From: Klebsiella pneumoniae
GTDB lineage: Bacteria; Pseudomonadota; Gammaproteobacteria; Pseudomonadales; UBA5518
DNA length: 64,000 bases
Reading direction: 5' to 3'
NCBI GenBank assembly: GCA_945862145.1
Contig: CAMAXE010000021.1
Span: 20,979 to 84,978, forward strand
In this document: in pieces, positions 18,094 through 25,931 of the stretch
Position numbering within the stretch: position 1 is the stretch's first letter
Layout: each line of letters begins with the position of its first letter
Program-made: the position numbers and the translations under genes
Notes under the pieces: model-generated
The model's input: only the letters and a program-made list of their open reading frames with translations
Databases searched by the model: none
Told to the model about the DNA's origin: nothing

Positions 18094-18794
18094 GGGGAAC
18101 TGGTTCCGGTGGGGGCGAGCAGCCAGAGCGCTGCCTGCTGCAGGAGGCGCCGGTGGGTGGGTTCTTGCAGCGACGAGGCAGTGTGCCCCAGCGCGTCATA
18201 GACCACCCGGCCCGTGCCGTATTCGCGAGCCCACAGCATGGGCTGGGGCGCCGCGTCCGCGGTCATGCGGGCCGAGAGCAGGGGGTGCAGGGCGGTGGTG
18301 GCCTCGAGGTCATGGAACATTTCGTCCTCGACCTCGAAGTCCGTGATGCCGGCGCAGATCGGGTGCGCGGCATCTTCTACGTGCACCCGCAGCGGCTGTG
18401 GCTGCGGGTGGAACGACTGGCCCCAGCGCCAGCGCGCTCCGAGCACGTCGCCCCAGCCGGGCCAGTCGTCGAAGCAGATGCATGCCGTGTGCAGCCCGAG
18501 CAAAGCGCCGCCGCGGGCCACGAAGTCCTCGAGCGCGGCGCGCCCGGCCGCCGAGACGGAGATCGCGTGTTCGGCGCGGAAGGGCGTGTATTTCTCGTGA
18601 TCGAGCATGCGCCAGCGCAGCGCATAGACCGTCAGCATGTCGAACGCGCCGCTGCCGAGCCGCGCGAATGCCGCCTCGACATCGGTCTCGAGTTCCGAGC
18701 GGATGCCGCGTTCGGCAAGGCTCGCGGCAAGTGCGGCGGCACCCTCGGCAAAGGGGTGATAGATGCCGCCGTGCAGGATCAGGTTCTGCGGCAT
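18090..18794 (-). CDS. ThuA-like domain protein (first of two)
   Basis: A 234-residue protein of the ThuA-like, class-I-amidotransferase-like fold. Seen: LILHGGIYHPF at the N terminus, FVARGGALLGLHTACICFDDWPGW (the LHxA block at the nucleophile-elbow position), and GRVVYDALGHTASSL near the C terminus (the GHT block). No enzymatic activity is firmly known for this family; links to trehalose or sugar utilisation come from ThuA itself. It is sandwiched between two SDRs, and a second ThuA-like gene at 35121 also follows SDRs, hinting at a repeated functional module. Confidence 0.83.
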   Translation of the reverse strand: MPQNLILHGGIYHPFAEGAAALAASLAERGIRSELETDVEAAFARLGSGAFDMLTVYALRWRMLDHEKYTPFRAEHAISVSAAGRAALEDFVARGGALLGLHTACICFDDWPGWGDVLGARWRWGQSFHPQPQPLRVHVEDAAHPICAGITDFEVEDEMFHDLEATTALHPLLSARMTADAAPQPMLWAREYGTGRVVYDALGHTASSLQEPTHRRLLQQAALWLLAPTGTSSP

Positions 18795-18798
18795 GGGC

Positions 18799-19539
18799 TC
18801 AGACGCGCGGCAGGTTGGCGATCACGGAGTTGATCACGCCGCCGTCGATCGCGATGTTCTGACCGGTGATGTAACCGGCGGCATCCGAGGCCAGCCAGAG
18901 GATCGCCTCGGCCACGTCCTCGCAGGTGCCAAGGCGCTTCAGCGGTACCGCGCCGCCGCGGATGCGTCGTACCTCGGGGTTGGCGTAGATCGGGGTCGAC
19001 ATGCCGCCGTCGATGAAGCCCGGTGCCACGCAGTTCACGCGGATGCCGTACTGCGCCCACTCGATCGACATCTGCTCGGTGAGACGGATCACGCCGGCCT
19101 TGGACGCCGGGTAGGAGCCGATGCCGGTGCCGGGGTTGATGGCGTTGATCGAGGCGAGGTTCACGATGCTGCCGCCGCCGTGCTCGCGCATGCGCAGTGC
19201 CGCCGCGCGCGCCACGATAAAGGTGCCGGTCAGGTTGATGTCCAGCGCGAGCTTCCAGTCTTCCAGGGTGTGATCCATCAGCGAGGCAAAGCGCACGATG
19301 CCGGCATTGTTCACCACCACGCTCGGCGCTTCGCCGAACTGGTCGAGTGCTGCCTCGACCGCGTCGGGGTCGCGCACATCGCCACAGAGCGCGACAGCGT
19401 TGGGCAGGGATTGCGCCACGCGCGCAGCGCCCTCGGCATTCACGTCCATTACGCCAACCCGGTAGCCGCGTGAGGCGGCCATGCGGGCAACGCTCTCGCC
19501 GATGCCCGTGGCAGCGCCGGTAACCAGTGCGGATTTCAT
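18799..19539 (-). CDS. Short-chain dehydrogenase/reductase
   Basis: Classical SDR of 246 residues: VTGAATGIGESVA cofactor motif, VNNAGIVRF, GSIVNLASINA with the catalytic Ser, YPASK catalytic pair, and IDGGVINS at the end. It is about 30 bp downstream of the P450 gene and four bases upstream of the ThuA-like gene, so it is almost surely co-transcribed. Closest style is the FabG/2,5-diketo-type dehydrogenase group; the substrate is unknown. Confidence 0.9.
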   Translation of the reverse strand: MKSALVTGAATGIGESVARMAASRGYRVGVMDVNAEGAARVAQSLPNAVALCGDVRDPDAVEAALDQFGEAPSVVVNNAGIVRFASLMDHTLEDWKLALDINLTGTFIVARAAALRMREHGGGSIVNLASINAINPGTGIGSYPASKAGVIRLTEQMSIEWAQYGIRVNCVAPGFIDGGMSTPIYANPEVRRIRGGAVPLKRLGTCEDVAEAILWLASDAAGYITGQNIAIDGGVINSVIANLPRV

Positions 19540-19569
19540 GATGGGTCCTTGTGTGACGTTGAGAACGGA

Positions 19570-20775
19570 TCAGCGTGGATCGAGCAGCACCGGGTAGCGT
19601 CCCCAGTTGGGACGCTGGGTGCTGGTGTCGGGAAGCGGCGGGTTCGCGGGGTCGCGGCGCGCACCATGACGCAGCAGTGATTCGACGAACAGCATCACGA
19701 TGCCGTACTGGTGGTCATCGGCACGGGTGTCTGCGCGTGGCACCACGCCGCCGTCCAGATCGCGCCCCATGCAGGCGTGCATGCCGAAACCGAAGGTGAG
19801 GCCGAAGGGCCATACGCCGGCGGGAATGCTGCGATAGGGGTTGAATTCTCCGGCGTCGGGGCCGAAAACCGCGCTCTCGCGATTGGCGGCGTGGATGTCG
19901 GCGATGACGTCATCGCCGGCGTCTACCGCGGTTTGCGTGCCGATCTGCGTGGGGCATCCGGCGCGCCGGCGTGCCACCGGGCTTGCCGGGTGCAGGCGCA
20001 GGCTCTCGTGCACAAAACGCTGCAGCAGCAGGCGATCCTCGAGCAGTTGCGCACGGCTGCCGGGGTGGGCCTCGCACCAGTCGAGGATGTGGTGCATCGC
20101 ATGGACGGTGGAGTTGGCGGTGCTGTGGGCGCCGGCCTGCATATAGAACGCGATTTCCCGCTGGAGTATCTCGGGGCTGAGCTCCAGTTCGGCGTAGCTG
20201 CGCAGGAGCACGGTGAGCACGTCGCGCGGGAGTTCGTCCTCGGGGATCTCGCCGGCGGCGAAACGCGCCAGCGCGGCCTCGCGGCGCGCCTTCGAGGGAG
20301 CGAGGAAGCGCGCGTCGAACTCCTCCAGCGCTGCGCCCGCTGCGGCGATGACCTCGGCGTGATCCCGCTTGGAGTGAAACAGCGTGGCCGCCTCACTGAA
20401 TCGCTTGACGCAGTGCAGCAGGGCCGCGGTTTCGCCGGGTGATTGCTCGGGGCGGTCGATGCCGGCGAAATCCGCCGTGAGGTTCAGCGTCACGCGGTAG
20501 CCGCAATCGATCAGGTCGGCCCCGCCCTGCGCGAGGAAGGGTTCGAGGGTGCGTGAGAGTGTCGCGGGAAATACGTCGCGCTCGTAGTAGCGGAAGTAAC
20601 CTCGCCCGAAGACTTTGAACGAGGCCGTGCGGCGGCGGTGGTGCTCGGCGCCGTGCAGGGTGAGCAGCACATCATCCATGATGATGGCGCCCGCCGTGTA
20701 CATCGACTGCTCGAGGTCGGTGTTGCGCAGCGCGTCCTGCACGCCGCGGAAGCTCTGGAACAGGTGCTCGCTCAT
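19570..20775 (-). CDS. Cytochrome P450 (first of three), I-helix acid missing
   Basis: A 401-residue soluble bacterial P450. The ATG at 20775 overlaps the TGA of the upstream P450 (TCAT in plus orientation); a longer in-frame reading upstream lies over that gene and is not real. The K-helix ExxR is HESLRLHP, the PERF-region is FNPYRSI, and the heme loop is FGFGMHACMGRDLD with the thiolate Cys. The C-helix HxxxR is GAEHHRRR. The I-helix reads QAGAHSTANS where the usual (A/G)Gx(D/E)TT has Asp/Glu; His occupies that place. Electrons probably come from the ferredoxin at 25370. No ferredoxin reductase is nearby. Confidence 0.9.
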   Translation of the reverse strand: MSEHLFQSFRGVQDALRNTDLEQSMYTAGAIIMDDVLLTLHGAEHHRRRTASFKVFGRGYFRYYERDVFPATLSRTLEPFLAQGGADLIDCGYRVTLNLTADFAGIDRPEQSPGETAALLHCVKRFSEAATLFHSKRDHAEVIAAAGAALEEFDARFLAPSKARREAALARFAAGEIPEDELPRDVLTVLLRSYAELELSPEILQREIAFYMQAGAHSTANSTVHAMHHILDWCEAHPGSRAQLLEDRLLLQRFVHESLRLHPASPVARRRAGCPTQIGTQTAVDAGDDVIADIHAANRESAVFGPDAGEFNPYRSIPAGVWPFGLTFGFGMHACMGRDLDGGVVPRADTRADDHQYGIVMLFVESLLRHGARRDPANPPLPDTSTQRPNWGRYPVLLDPR

Positions 20776-22010
20776 GCCGACGTACCGTCCGTTGCCGCGG
20801 AGCGCGCCAGCAGCAGCGGGTAGTGCTCCCAGGTCTCGCGCTCGATCTTGCGGTCGAGCCGTGGTTCCCGCTCCGGATCCCGCCAGGCGCCGGCCACGAG
20901 CAGCCGGTGGGCGATGGTGGCCACGGTGCCGATCTGGTGATTGTCGGCCGCCGGTGGCTGTTCGCCACGGAGCACGGTGCCGGCGGCAAGCGCCTTGCCG
21001 AGGCAGGCGTGCGCGCCGGAGCCGAAGGTGATGCCGTGCGGAAACACCGACGCCGGCAGCGGGCGCCGCGGATTGAATTCGGCGGCATCCGCGCCAAAGA
21101 CCTCTGTGTCCCGGTTCGCCTGCCGCAGGTCGATGATCACGGTGTCGCCGGTGGCCGCCGTGCTGCCATCCGGCAGCACCATCGCCGCCAGTGCACGGCG
21201 GCGCGCGACGGGGCTCGACGGGTGCAGCCTGAAGCTCTCGTGCGCGAAACGCTGCACGCGCAGCGGATCGGCCTCGAGCAGTGCGCGCTCGCCCGGATGG
21301 GTCTCGCACCATTCGAGCAGGTGATGCACGAGGTGGCCTAGCGAATGCACCGAGGTGTGCGCGCCGGCGAGGAAGAAAAACGCGACCTCGTTGCGCAGCA
21401 CCTCGGCGGCGAGTTCGAGATCGTCCTCGTTGCGCAGCAGGATGGTGAGGATGTCGCGTGGGAGTTCGTCTTCGGCGATTTCGCCGGCGCGCAGCCGCTC
21501 GAGCGCCGCGCGGCGGCGTTGCACGGAGGGCAGGAAGAACTCCCGCTCGAAGAACGCGAGTTGTTCGCGGATTTCCTGCCGCACCGGCTCGGGATCGCCC
21601 TTCAGCTGGCCCAGCGTGGCGGCCTTGCCGAACACCCGGATCATGTGCAGCAGATCATCGCTTTCCTGATCGCTGAAGCGCTGGCGGTCGATGCCGGCAA
21701 AGGCGATGGCGAGGTGAATCATCACGCGGTAGCCGAACTCGACCAGTTCGAGGCGCCCTGCGGCGGCGACGGGAGCGAGCGTCTCGGAGAGCAGCCCCGG
21801 CAGTACCTGCTCCTCGTAATAGCGCAGGAAATCGCGCTTGAAGATGCGCATTTCCAGCAGCCGGCGCGCGCGGTGCTCCTCGCCGTGGAGTGTGACCAGC
21901 GTCTGCTCCATCAGCACCTTGCGGCCTTCGTCGTAGAGCGACTGTATGAGATCGGGCAGCGTGAGTGCCTTTTCGACGTCAGCGTAGCGCCGCATGTGAT
22001 GGCTGCTCAT
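20772..22010 (-). CDS. Cytochrome P450 (second of three), I-helix acid missing
   Basis: A paralogue of the downstream P450, 412 residues from the ATG at 22010, which has GAGAG upstream; an alternative ATG at 22028 overlaps the preceding TGA. Seen: C-helix HGEEHRARRL, I-helix LAGAHTSVHS (His in place of the conserved Asp/Glu), K-helix HESFRLHPSSP, FNPRRPL, and heme loop FGSGAHACLGKALA. The region before the C-helix is short, about 45 residues. The stop overlaps the start of the next P450, so the pair is translationally coupled and may act on successive positions of one substrate or as a complex. Confidence 0.9.
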   Translation of the reverse strand: MSSHHMRRYADVEKALTLPDLIQSLYDEGRKVLMEQTLVTLHGEEHRARRLLEMRIFKRDFLRYYEEQVLPGLLSETLAPVAAAGRLELVEFGYRVMIHLAIAFAGIDRQRFSDQESDDLLHMIRVFGKAATLGQLKGDPEPVRQEIREQLAFFEREFFLPSVQRRRAALERLRAGEIAEDELPRDILTILLRNEDDLELAAEVLRNEVAFFFLAGAHTSVHSLGHLVHHLLEWCETHPGERALLEADPLRVQRFAHESFRLHPSSPVARRRALAAMVLPDGSTAATGDTVIIDLRQANRDTEVFGADAAEFNPRRPLPASVFPHGITFGSGAHACLGKALAAGTVLRGEQPPAADNHQIGTVATIAHRLLVAGAWRDPEREPRLDRKIERETWEHYPLLLARSAATDGTSA

Positions 22011-22020
22011 CGCGGGGCTC

Positions 22021-23355
22021 TCAGTCATGCCCGTGGGCCATGTCCCAGGTGAGCGCACGCTCGGCAAACTGGCCGACGCGCCAGCCGCCTATCGCAGCGC
22101 GCGAACGCGGTGGCTCGCGCGACACGGCCCGACCACCGATAAAAATATGCGCGAGGCGGCGTTTGTCGCCGAGGATGCGGATATCCGCGAGCGGGTCGCC
22201 GTCGATCACCAGGAGGTCCGCTTGCATGCCGGTTTTCACCGCGCCCGTCTTGCCGTACATCTTGAGCGCGCGCGCGGCTTCGCTGGTGCCGCAGCGGATT
22301 GCCTCCAGCGGCGAGAGCCCGAATTCCTCGACAAAAAGCTGCAATTCGCGGTAGTGCCACTCGCCGTAGGGCGTCAGCGCAAAGCCGCTCTCGCTGCCGC
22401 AGAGCAGCGGCACGCCGGCGTCCCAGGCGCGGCGCAGCATCACCGCGCTTTCCTCGATTTCGCGGCGGAAGATCGCGCGCAGCTCGGGCGCGGCGTTCAC
22501 CAGCTCCCCGTGATCGGCGAGGTTCGCCTGGAAGGTGAGCGAGGGCACGATCGGCGTGCCGTGCTTTACCAGCGCGTCGAGCGACTCGTCGTTCATGTAG
22601 GTGGCGTGCAGGATGAGATCGAAACCGGCGCGTGCGGCATCGCGCGTGCTGGTGGCGTTGCGGCAGTGGCCCACCACCGGGATGCCCAGTTGGTGCGCGG
22701 TATCCACCACAAGGCGCAATTCCTCCAGCGACCAGACCTGGATTTCGCCTGCCTCGGCCTGGCGCGGGATGATCCCGGTCACGTGCACCTTGATCCAGTC
22801 GACGCCGTATTTGATCTGGCGCCGTACCTCGGCCACGATTTCGTCGCGCGATCCCACGACTACGCCGTAGCCGCGGGTGCCGGTATCGGGCAACAGGCGG
22901 CCCGCCGTGCCGCCCACGCCGGTCAGCATCACGTAGCCGCCGGTGCTCATGCGCGGCCCTTCGATCACATTTGCTTCGATGGCGTCGCGCAGATCGACGC
23001 CGAGATCGAAGATGCAGTCAGCGTCGAGGAAACCCGTCACCCCTGCGAGCAGCACCTTGCGTGCGTTGTAGCCGGCAATGATGGCCGCCAGACCGGGGCG
23101 GCGGTGAAAGAACAGCTCGTCGTTGCTGTGGGGTTCGTCGAAGGTGATGTGGCAGTGCGCATCGATCATGCCCGGCATGATCGACTTTCCCGTGGCGTCG
23201 ATGCGCTGCAGGGTGGTATCGGCGAGCGTGGCCTCGTCGATCATGCCCACCTGCAGGATGCCACTCGCGTCGAAGAGCACCGAGCCCTTGACTGGCGGGT
23301 TGCCCAGGCCGTCGATGATGCTTCCGTTTTCGAGCAGGGTGCGCTGCGTCGTCAT
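22021..23355 (-). CDS. Amidohydrolase family protein (imidazolonepropionase/prolidase-like)
   Basis: The 444-residue metal-dependent hydrolase of subtype I has GKSIMPGMIDAHCHITF (HxH metal ligands), a Lys bridge candidate in WIKVHVTG, IPVVGHCRN, and a C-terminal beta-sandwich with TGMQADLLVIDGDPLADI. The start at ATG 23355 places LLENGSIIDGLG at the N terminus, as in the family. A longer upstream reading is low-complexity and rejected. It hydrolyses a C-N or ester/lactone bond of unknown substrate. It is the second gene of the minus-strand run. Confidence 0.87.
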   Translation of the reverse strand: MTTQRTLLENGSIIDGLGNPPVKGSVLFDASGILQVGMIDEATLADTTLQRIDATGKSIMPGMIDAHCHITFDEPHSNDELFFHRRPGLAAIIAGYNARKVLLAGVTGFLDADCIFDLGVDLRDAIEANVIEGPRMSTGGYVMLTGVGGTAGRLLPDTGTRGYGVVVGSRDEIVAEVRRQIKYGVDWIKVHVTGIIPRQAEAGEIQVWSLEELRLVVDTAHQLGIPVVGHCRNATSTRDAARAGFDLILHATYMNDESLDALVKHGTPIVPSLTFQANLADHGELVNAAPELRAIFRREIEESAVMLRRAWDAGVPLLCGSESGFALTPYGEWHYRELQLFVEEFGLSPLEAIRCGTSEAARALKMYGKTGAVKTGMQADLLVIDGDPLADIRILGDKRRLAHIFIGGRAVSREPPRSRAAIGGWRVGQFAERALTWDMAHGHD

Positions 23356-23543
23356 GGCGCGGTTTTCCGATGGCCGTTTACTGTGTGCAGCAGCATAAGA
23401 GCGCCGCATATCAGGGGCCAGATGATTTCGCGGCCTGGTGTGCCGTGGTAGCCGGTGCAAACGGATGTCTTTCCGCCCGTAAGGCAGGTAGGACAGCCGT
23501 TCTGCCGGCGGGGGTGAATTGGGGAGAATCCGCGGCGCCCACC

Positions 23544-24818
23544 TCAGTTGCTGCTGCGCTGCCCCGAACTGAAATCGGGATACCGCCCGAGCCCGAGCAC
23601 GGTTGCCGCACCCAGCGCGAACAGCAGTGCGGCGCCGAGAAACGCCGTGTCGTAGCTGCCGCTGCGATCGCGCACCGTGGCAAACAATGCCGGTGCCACG
23701 CCGGAGCATAGCGCGAGCGCGGCATAGAGCACCGCATAGATCCTGCCGTAGTGACGCACCCCGAAATAGCGTGCGGTGAGGTAGGACATCAGGTCGAGTT
23801 CGGCGCCGGCGCCGAAGCCGAGCAGCACCACGGCAAGCGTCTGCATGCCCGGTGAGCGGGTGTCGGCGAGGATCAGGCACCCTGCAATCGGCAGCAGCAG
23901 GGAGCAGAAGGCCACCGCCGGCGCCCAGAAGCGGTCAACCAGCAGGCCGACCACGATGCGCGCCACCACGATCGCCGCACCCATGAGGCCGAGCAGCAGG
24001 GCCGCGCGGCCCACCGGGAGCCCCTTGTCGGTCAGGGCCGGAATGAGGTTGGGTCCGATACCGGAGATCGCCAGGTAGGCAAACAGGATCGACAGCAGCA
24101 GGATCCAGAAATGCCGTCCGCGGAGAGCCTCTCGCGGGCTGAGACCGTGCTGCGGCGGTTCGACTGTCACGCTGGCAGGCGCTGAGAATTCGTCGCGGCA
24201 GCCCCACCACACCAGCGGGGCGGCGAAGAGTATCGGCAGCAGTCCCAGCGCAATATAGGCGCTGCGCCAACCGAAGGATTCGACGAACCAGAGCGTGAAG
24301 CGCGGGGCGATCATGGCGCAGATGCCGGTGCCCGACAGAGCCAGTCCGAGCGCAAGCCCGCGCCTGTGGTGGAATTTCGCCGCCAGCGCGCGCGTCCACG
24401 TAATCGGCGTGGTGCCCGCGCCTAGCACGGCCATGCAGGCGTAGGCGCTGTAGAACATCCACAGGCTCCCATCCATCGCAGCGGCCATAAAGAATCCCAG
24501 CCCGAGCCCGAGCAGTCCGGGCAGCGCGACGCGCCGCACGCCGTAGCGGTCGACCAGCCAGCCCACCACGGGGCCGGTCAGGGCGCCCAGCGTGGCACTG
24601 AAGAGGATTGCCCACTGGAACTCGGCGCGCGTCCAGCCGAATTCGGCGGTCACCGGCTGCATCAGAACACCGATGCTGTAATAGGGCAGCACCACGGAAC
24701 TGCAGGTCACCCCTGCGGTTGCAGCAGCCACGAGCCGCCAGTGTCGCGCGAACTCGCCATGGCCGGATGGATTGCTACTGGAACCGGTGGGGTAGGACAT
24801 ATATTCTTGTTGTGCCAA
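23544..24818 (-). CDS. MFS transporter (oxalate/formate or monocarboxylate-type)
   Basis: A 424-residue major-facilitator permease with about 12 hydrophobic segments. The loop 2-3 motif GWLVDRYGVRRVALPG (the GxxxDxxGxR signature) and the SGTGICAMIAPRFTLW segment are visible. It has the general layout of the OFA/MCT-like subgroup of organic-acid carriers. It is the first gene of the nine-gene minus-strand run and divergent, across only 25 bp, from the Lrp/AsnC regulator, so it is the likely importer of the pathway substrate and a probable Lrp target. The start may be ATG 24818 or 24800. Confidence 0.88.
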   Translation of the reverse strand: MAQQEYMSYPTGSSSNPSGHGEFARHWRLVAAATAGVTCSSVVLPYYSIGVLMQPVTAEFGWTRAEFQWAILFSATLGALTGPVVGWLVDRYGVRRVALPGLLGLGLGFFMAAAMDGSLWMFYSAYACMAVLGAGTTPITWTRALAAKFHHRRGLALGLALSGTGICAMIAPRFTLWFVESFGWRSAYIALGLLPILFAAPLVWWGCRDEFSAPASVTVEPPQHGLSPREALRGRHFWILLLSILFAYLAISGIGPNLIPALTDKGLPVGRAALLLGLMGAAIVVARIVVGLLVDRFWAPAVAFCSLLLPIAGCLILADTRSPGMQTLAVVLLGFGAGAELDLMSYLTARYFGVRHYGRIYAVLYAALALCSGVAPALFATVRDRSGSYDTAFLGAALLFALGAATVLGLGRYPDFSSGQRSSN

Positions 24819-24843
24819 AAAACAGAAGCAGAGTGTCCTTTAG

Positions 24844-25368
24844 ATGGGCGATACACCTAACGATTCAGCCTTCGTTGTGCCTGCGGAGGGTCAGCGCCCA
24901 CCGCTGCGTCTGGATGCGCTGGACATCGCCATTCTGCGCGTACTGCAGGACCGCGCCAACAGTTCCATCGCGGACATCTCGGCCATCGTAGGCCTGTCCC
25001 ATACCCCTTGCTGGAAACGCGTGCGGCGGCTCCACGAGGCGCGGGTCATCACCGGGCAGGTGTCGCTGCTCGACCCGCTGGCGGTGGGGCTGGGGGTCAC
25101 GGCCTTCGCGCACATCCGTGTGGACCTCGGCGAAGCTGATTCCCTGGAGCGTTTTGAGGCTGCGGTGGCTGAGGTTCCGCAGATCATGGAGTGCTATGCG
25201 GTGTCGGGCAGTTGGAACTTTCTTTTGAAGATAGTTGCTGAGAGCGTAGAGAGTTACGAGCGCTTGTTAAAAAAGAAACTCATCCACTTGCCGGGTGTGA
25301 GTTCGCTGGAATCCACCATCGTGCTGTCGCGCGTGAAGCACACCACGCGGCTGCCGCTGGCCGGCTGA
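24844..25368 (+). CDS. Lrp/AsnC-family transcriptional regulator
   Basis: A 174-residue regulator. The N-terminal winged HTH is LDALDIAILRVLQDRANSSIADISAIVGLSHTPCWKRVRRL; the C-terminal RAM ligand-binding domain has AFAHIRVDL, VPQIMECYAVSGSWNFLLKIV and the closing LPGVSSLESTIVLSRVK. Family members bind amino acids or other small acids and act as octamers. The 25-bp divergent gap to the MFS gene must hold both promoters or overlap coding DNA, implying control of the catabolic run. A 1-base gap separates it from the convergent ferredoxin gene. Confidence 0.92.
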   Translation: MGDTPNDSAFVVPAEGQRPPLRLDALDIAILRVLQDRANSSIADISAIVGLSHTPCWKRVRRLHEARVITGQVSLLDPLAVGLGVTAFAHIRVDLGEADSLERFEAAVAEVPQIMECYAVSGSWNFLLKIVAESVESYERLLKKKLIHLPGVSSLESTIVLSRVKHTTRLPLAG

Positions 25369-25369
25369 G

Positions 25370-25687
25370 TCATTCTTCCGGCGCGAGCCGCAGGGCGAGT
25401 CCGTCGTCCTCGGGGCGCAGGCTGATCTGGCAACCCAGCCGGGACAGTGCCAGGTCGACGTAGCGGCAACCCTCGAGCAGCGCGAGCTCGCCGCGCTTGG
25501 CCGGTTCGAGGCGCGCTACCCAGTCCGGGTCGATATAGACGTGGCAGGTCGCGCAGACGCAGCAGCCCCCGCACACCGCCTCGATGGGCAAGCCGGCATC
25601 ACGCAGGACCTCCATCACGGTATCGCCCGCTCTTGCACGCAGGCGGTGGTGCTCGCCGTTGCGATCGATGATCTCCAGAGTCGGCAT
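25370..25687 (-). CDS. [2Fe-2S] ferredoxin, adrenodoxin/putidaredoxin type
   Basis: A 105-residue ferredoxin. Cluster ligands are visible in CGGCCVCATC (C-x5-C-x2-C spacing) and a fourth Cys near residue 86 (LSRLGCQISL). The vertebrate-type spacing fits redox partners of class I bacterial P450s. It is the only ferredoxin in the window and lies close to the P450 genes, so it is the probable electron donor for them. The required NAD(P)H reductase is not encoded here. AGGA precedes the ATG. Confidence 0.92.
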   Translation of the reverse strand: MPTLEIIDRNGEHHRLRARAGDTVMEVLRDAGLPIEAVCGGCCVCATCHVYIDPDWVARLEPAKRGELALLEGCRYVDLALSRLGCQISLRPEDDGLALRLAPEE

Positions 25688-25931
25688 GAGGCGTCCTGAG
25701 GGAAGCCGAGGCGAATGAACACGGTAAACACACCATGCCCGAGCAACAACCGCGGGGGCAGGCTAAGGCCCTTGGGGGCTGCGGGTCGGACCGGGCAGCC
25801 CACGGAGTGCGGGTGTCAGCGGATGAGCATTCTGCCCGGCCCGCCGGCCTGTCAGGCATGCTGCACTCGATCCCCGGGCATGGCACGATGTCGCGTACCA
25901 ACTCGCGGCCATAACAACAGGGATCCATGCA

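Noticed and set aside
20776..21312. N-terminal extension of the first P450 to 580 residues
   Set aside because: The extension is Arg/Ala-rich and lies over the upstream P450 in another frame; the ATGA overlap marks the true start.
23356..23880. N-terminal extension of the amidohydrolase to 619 residues
   Set aside because: Low-complexity sequence without homology; the ATG at 23355 gives the usual family N terminus.
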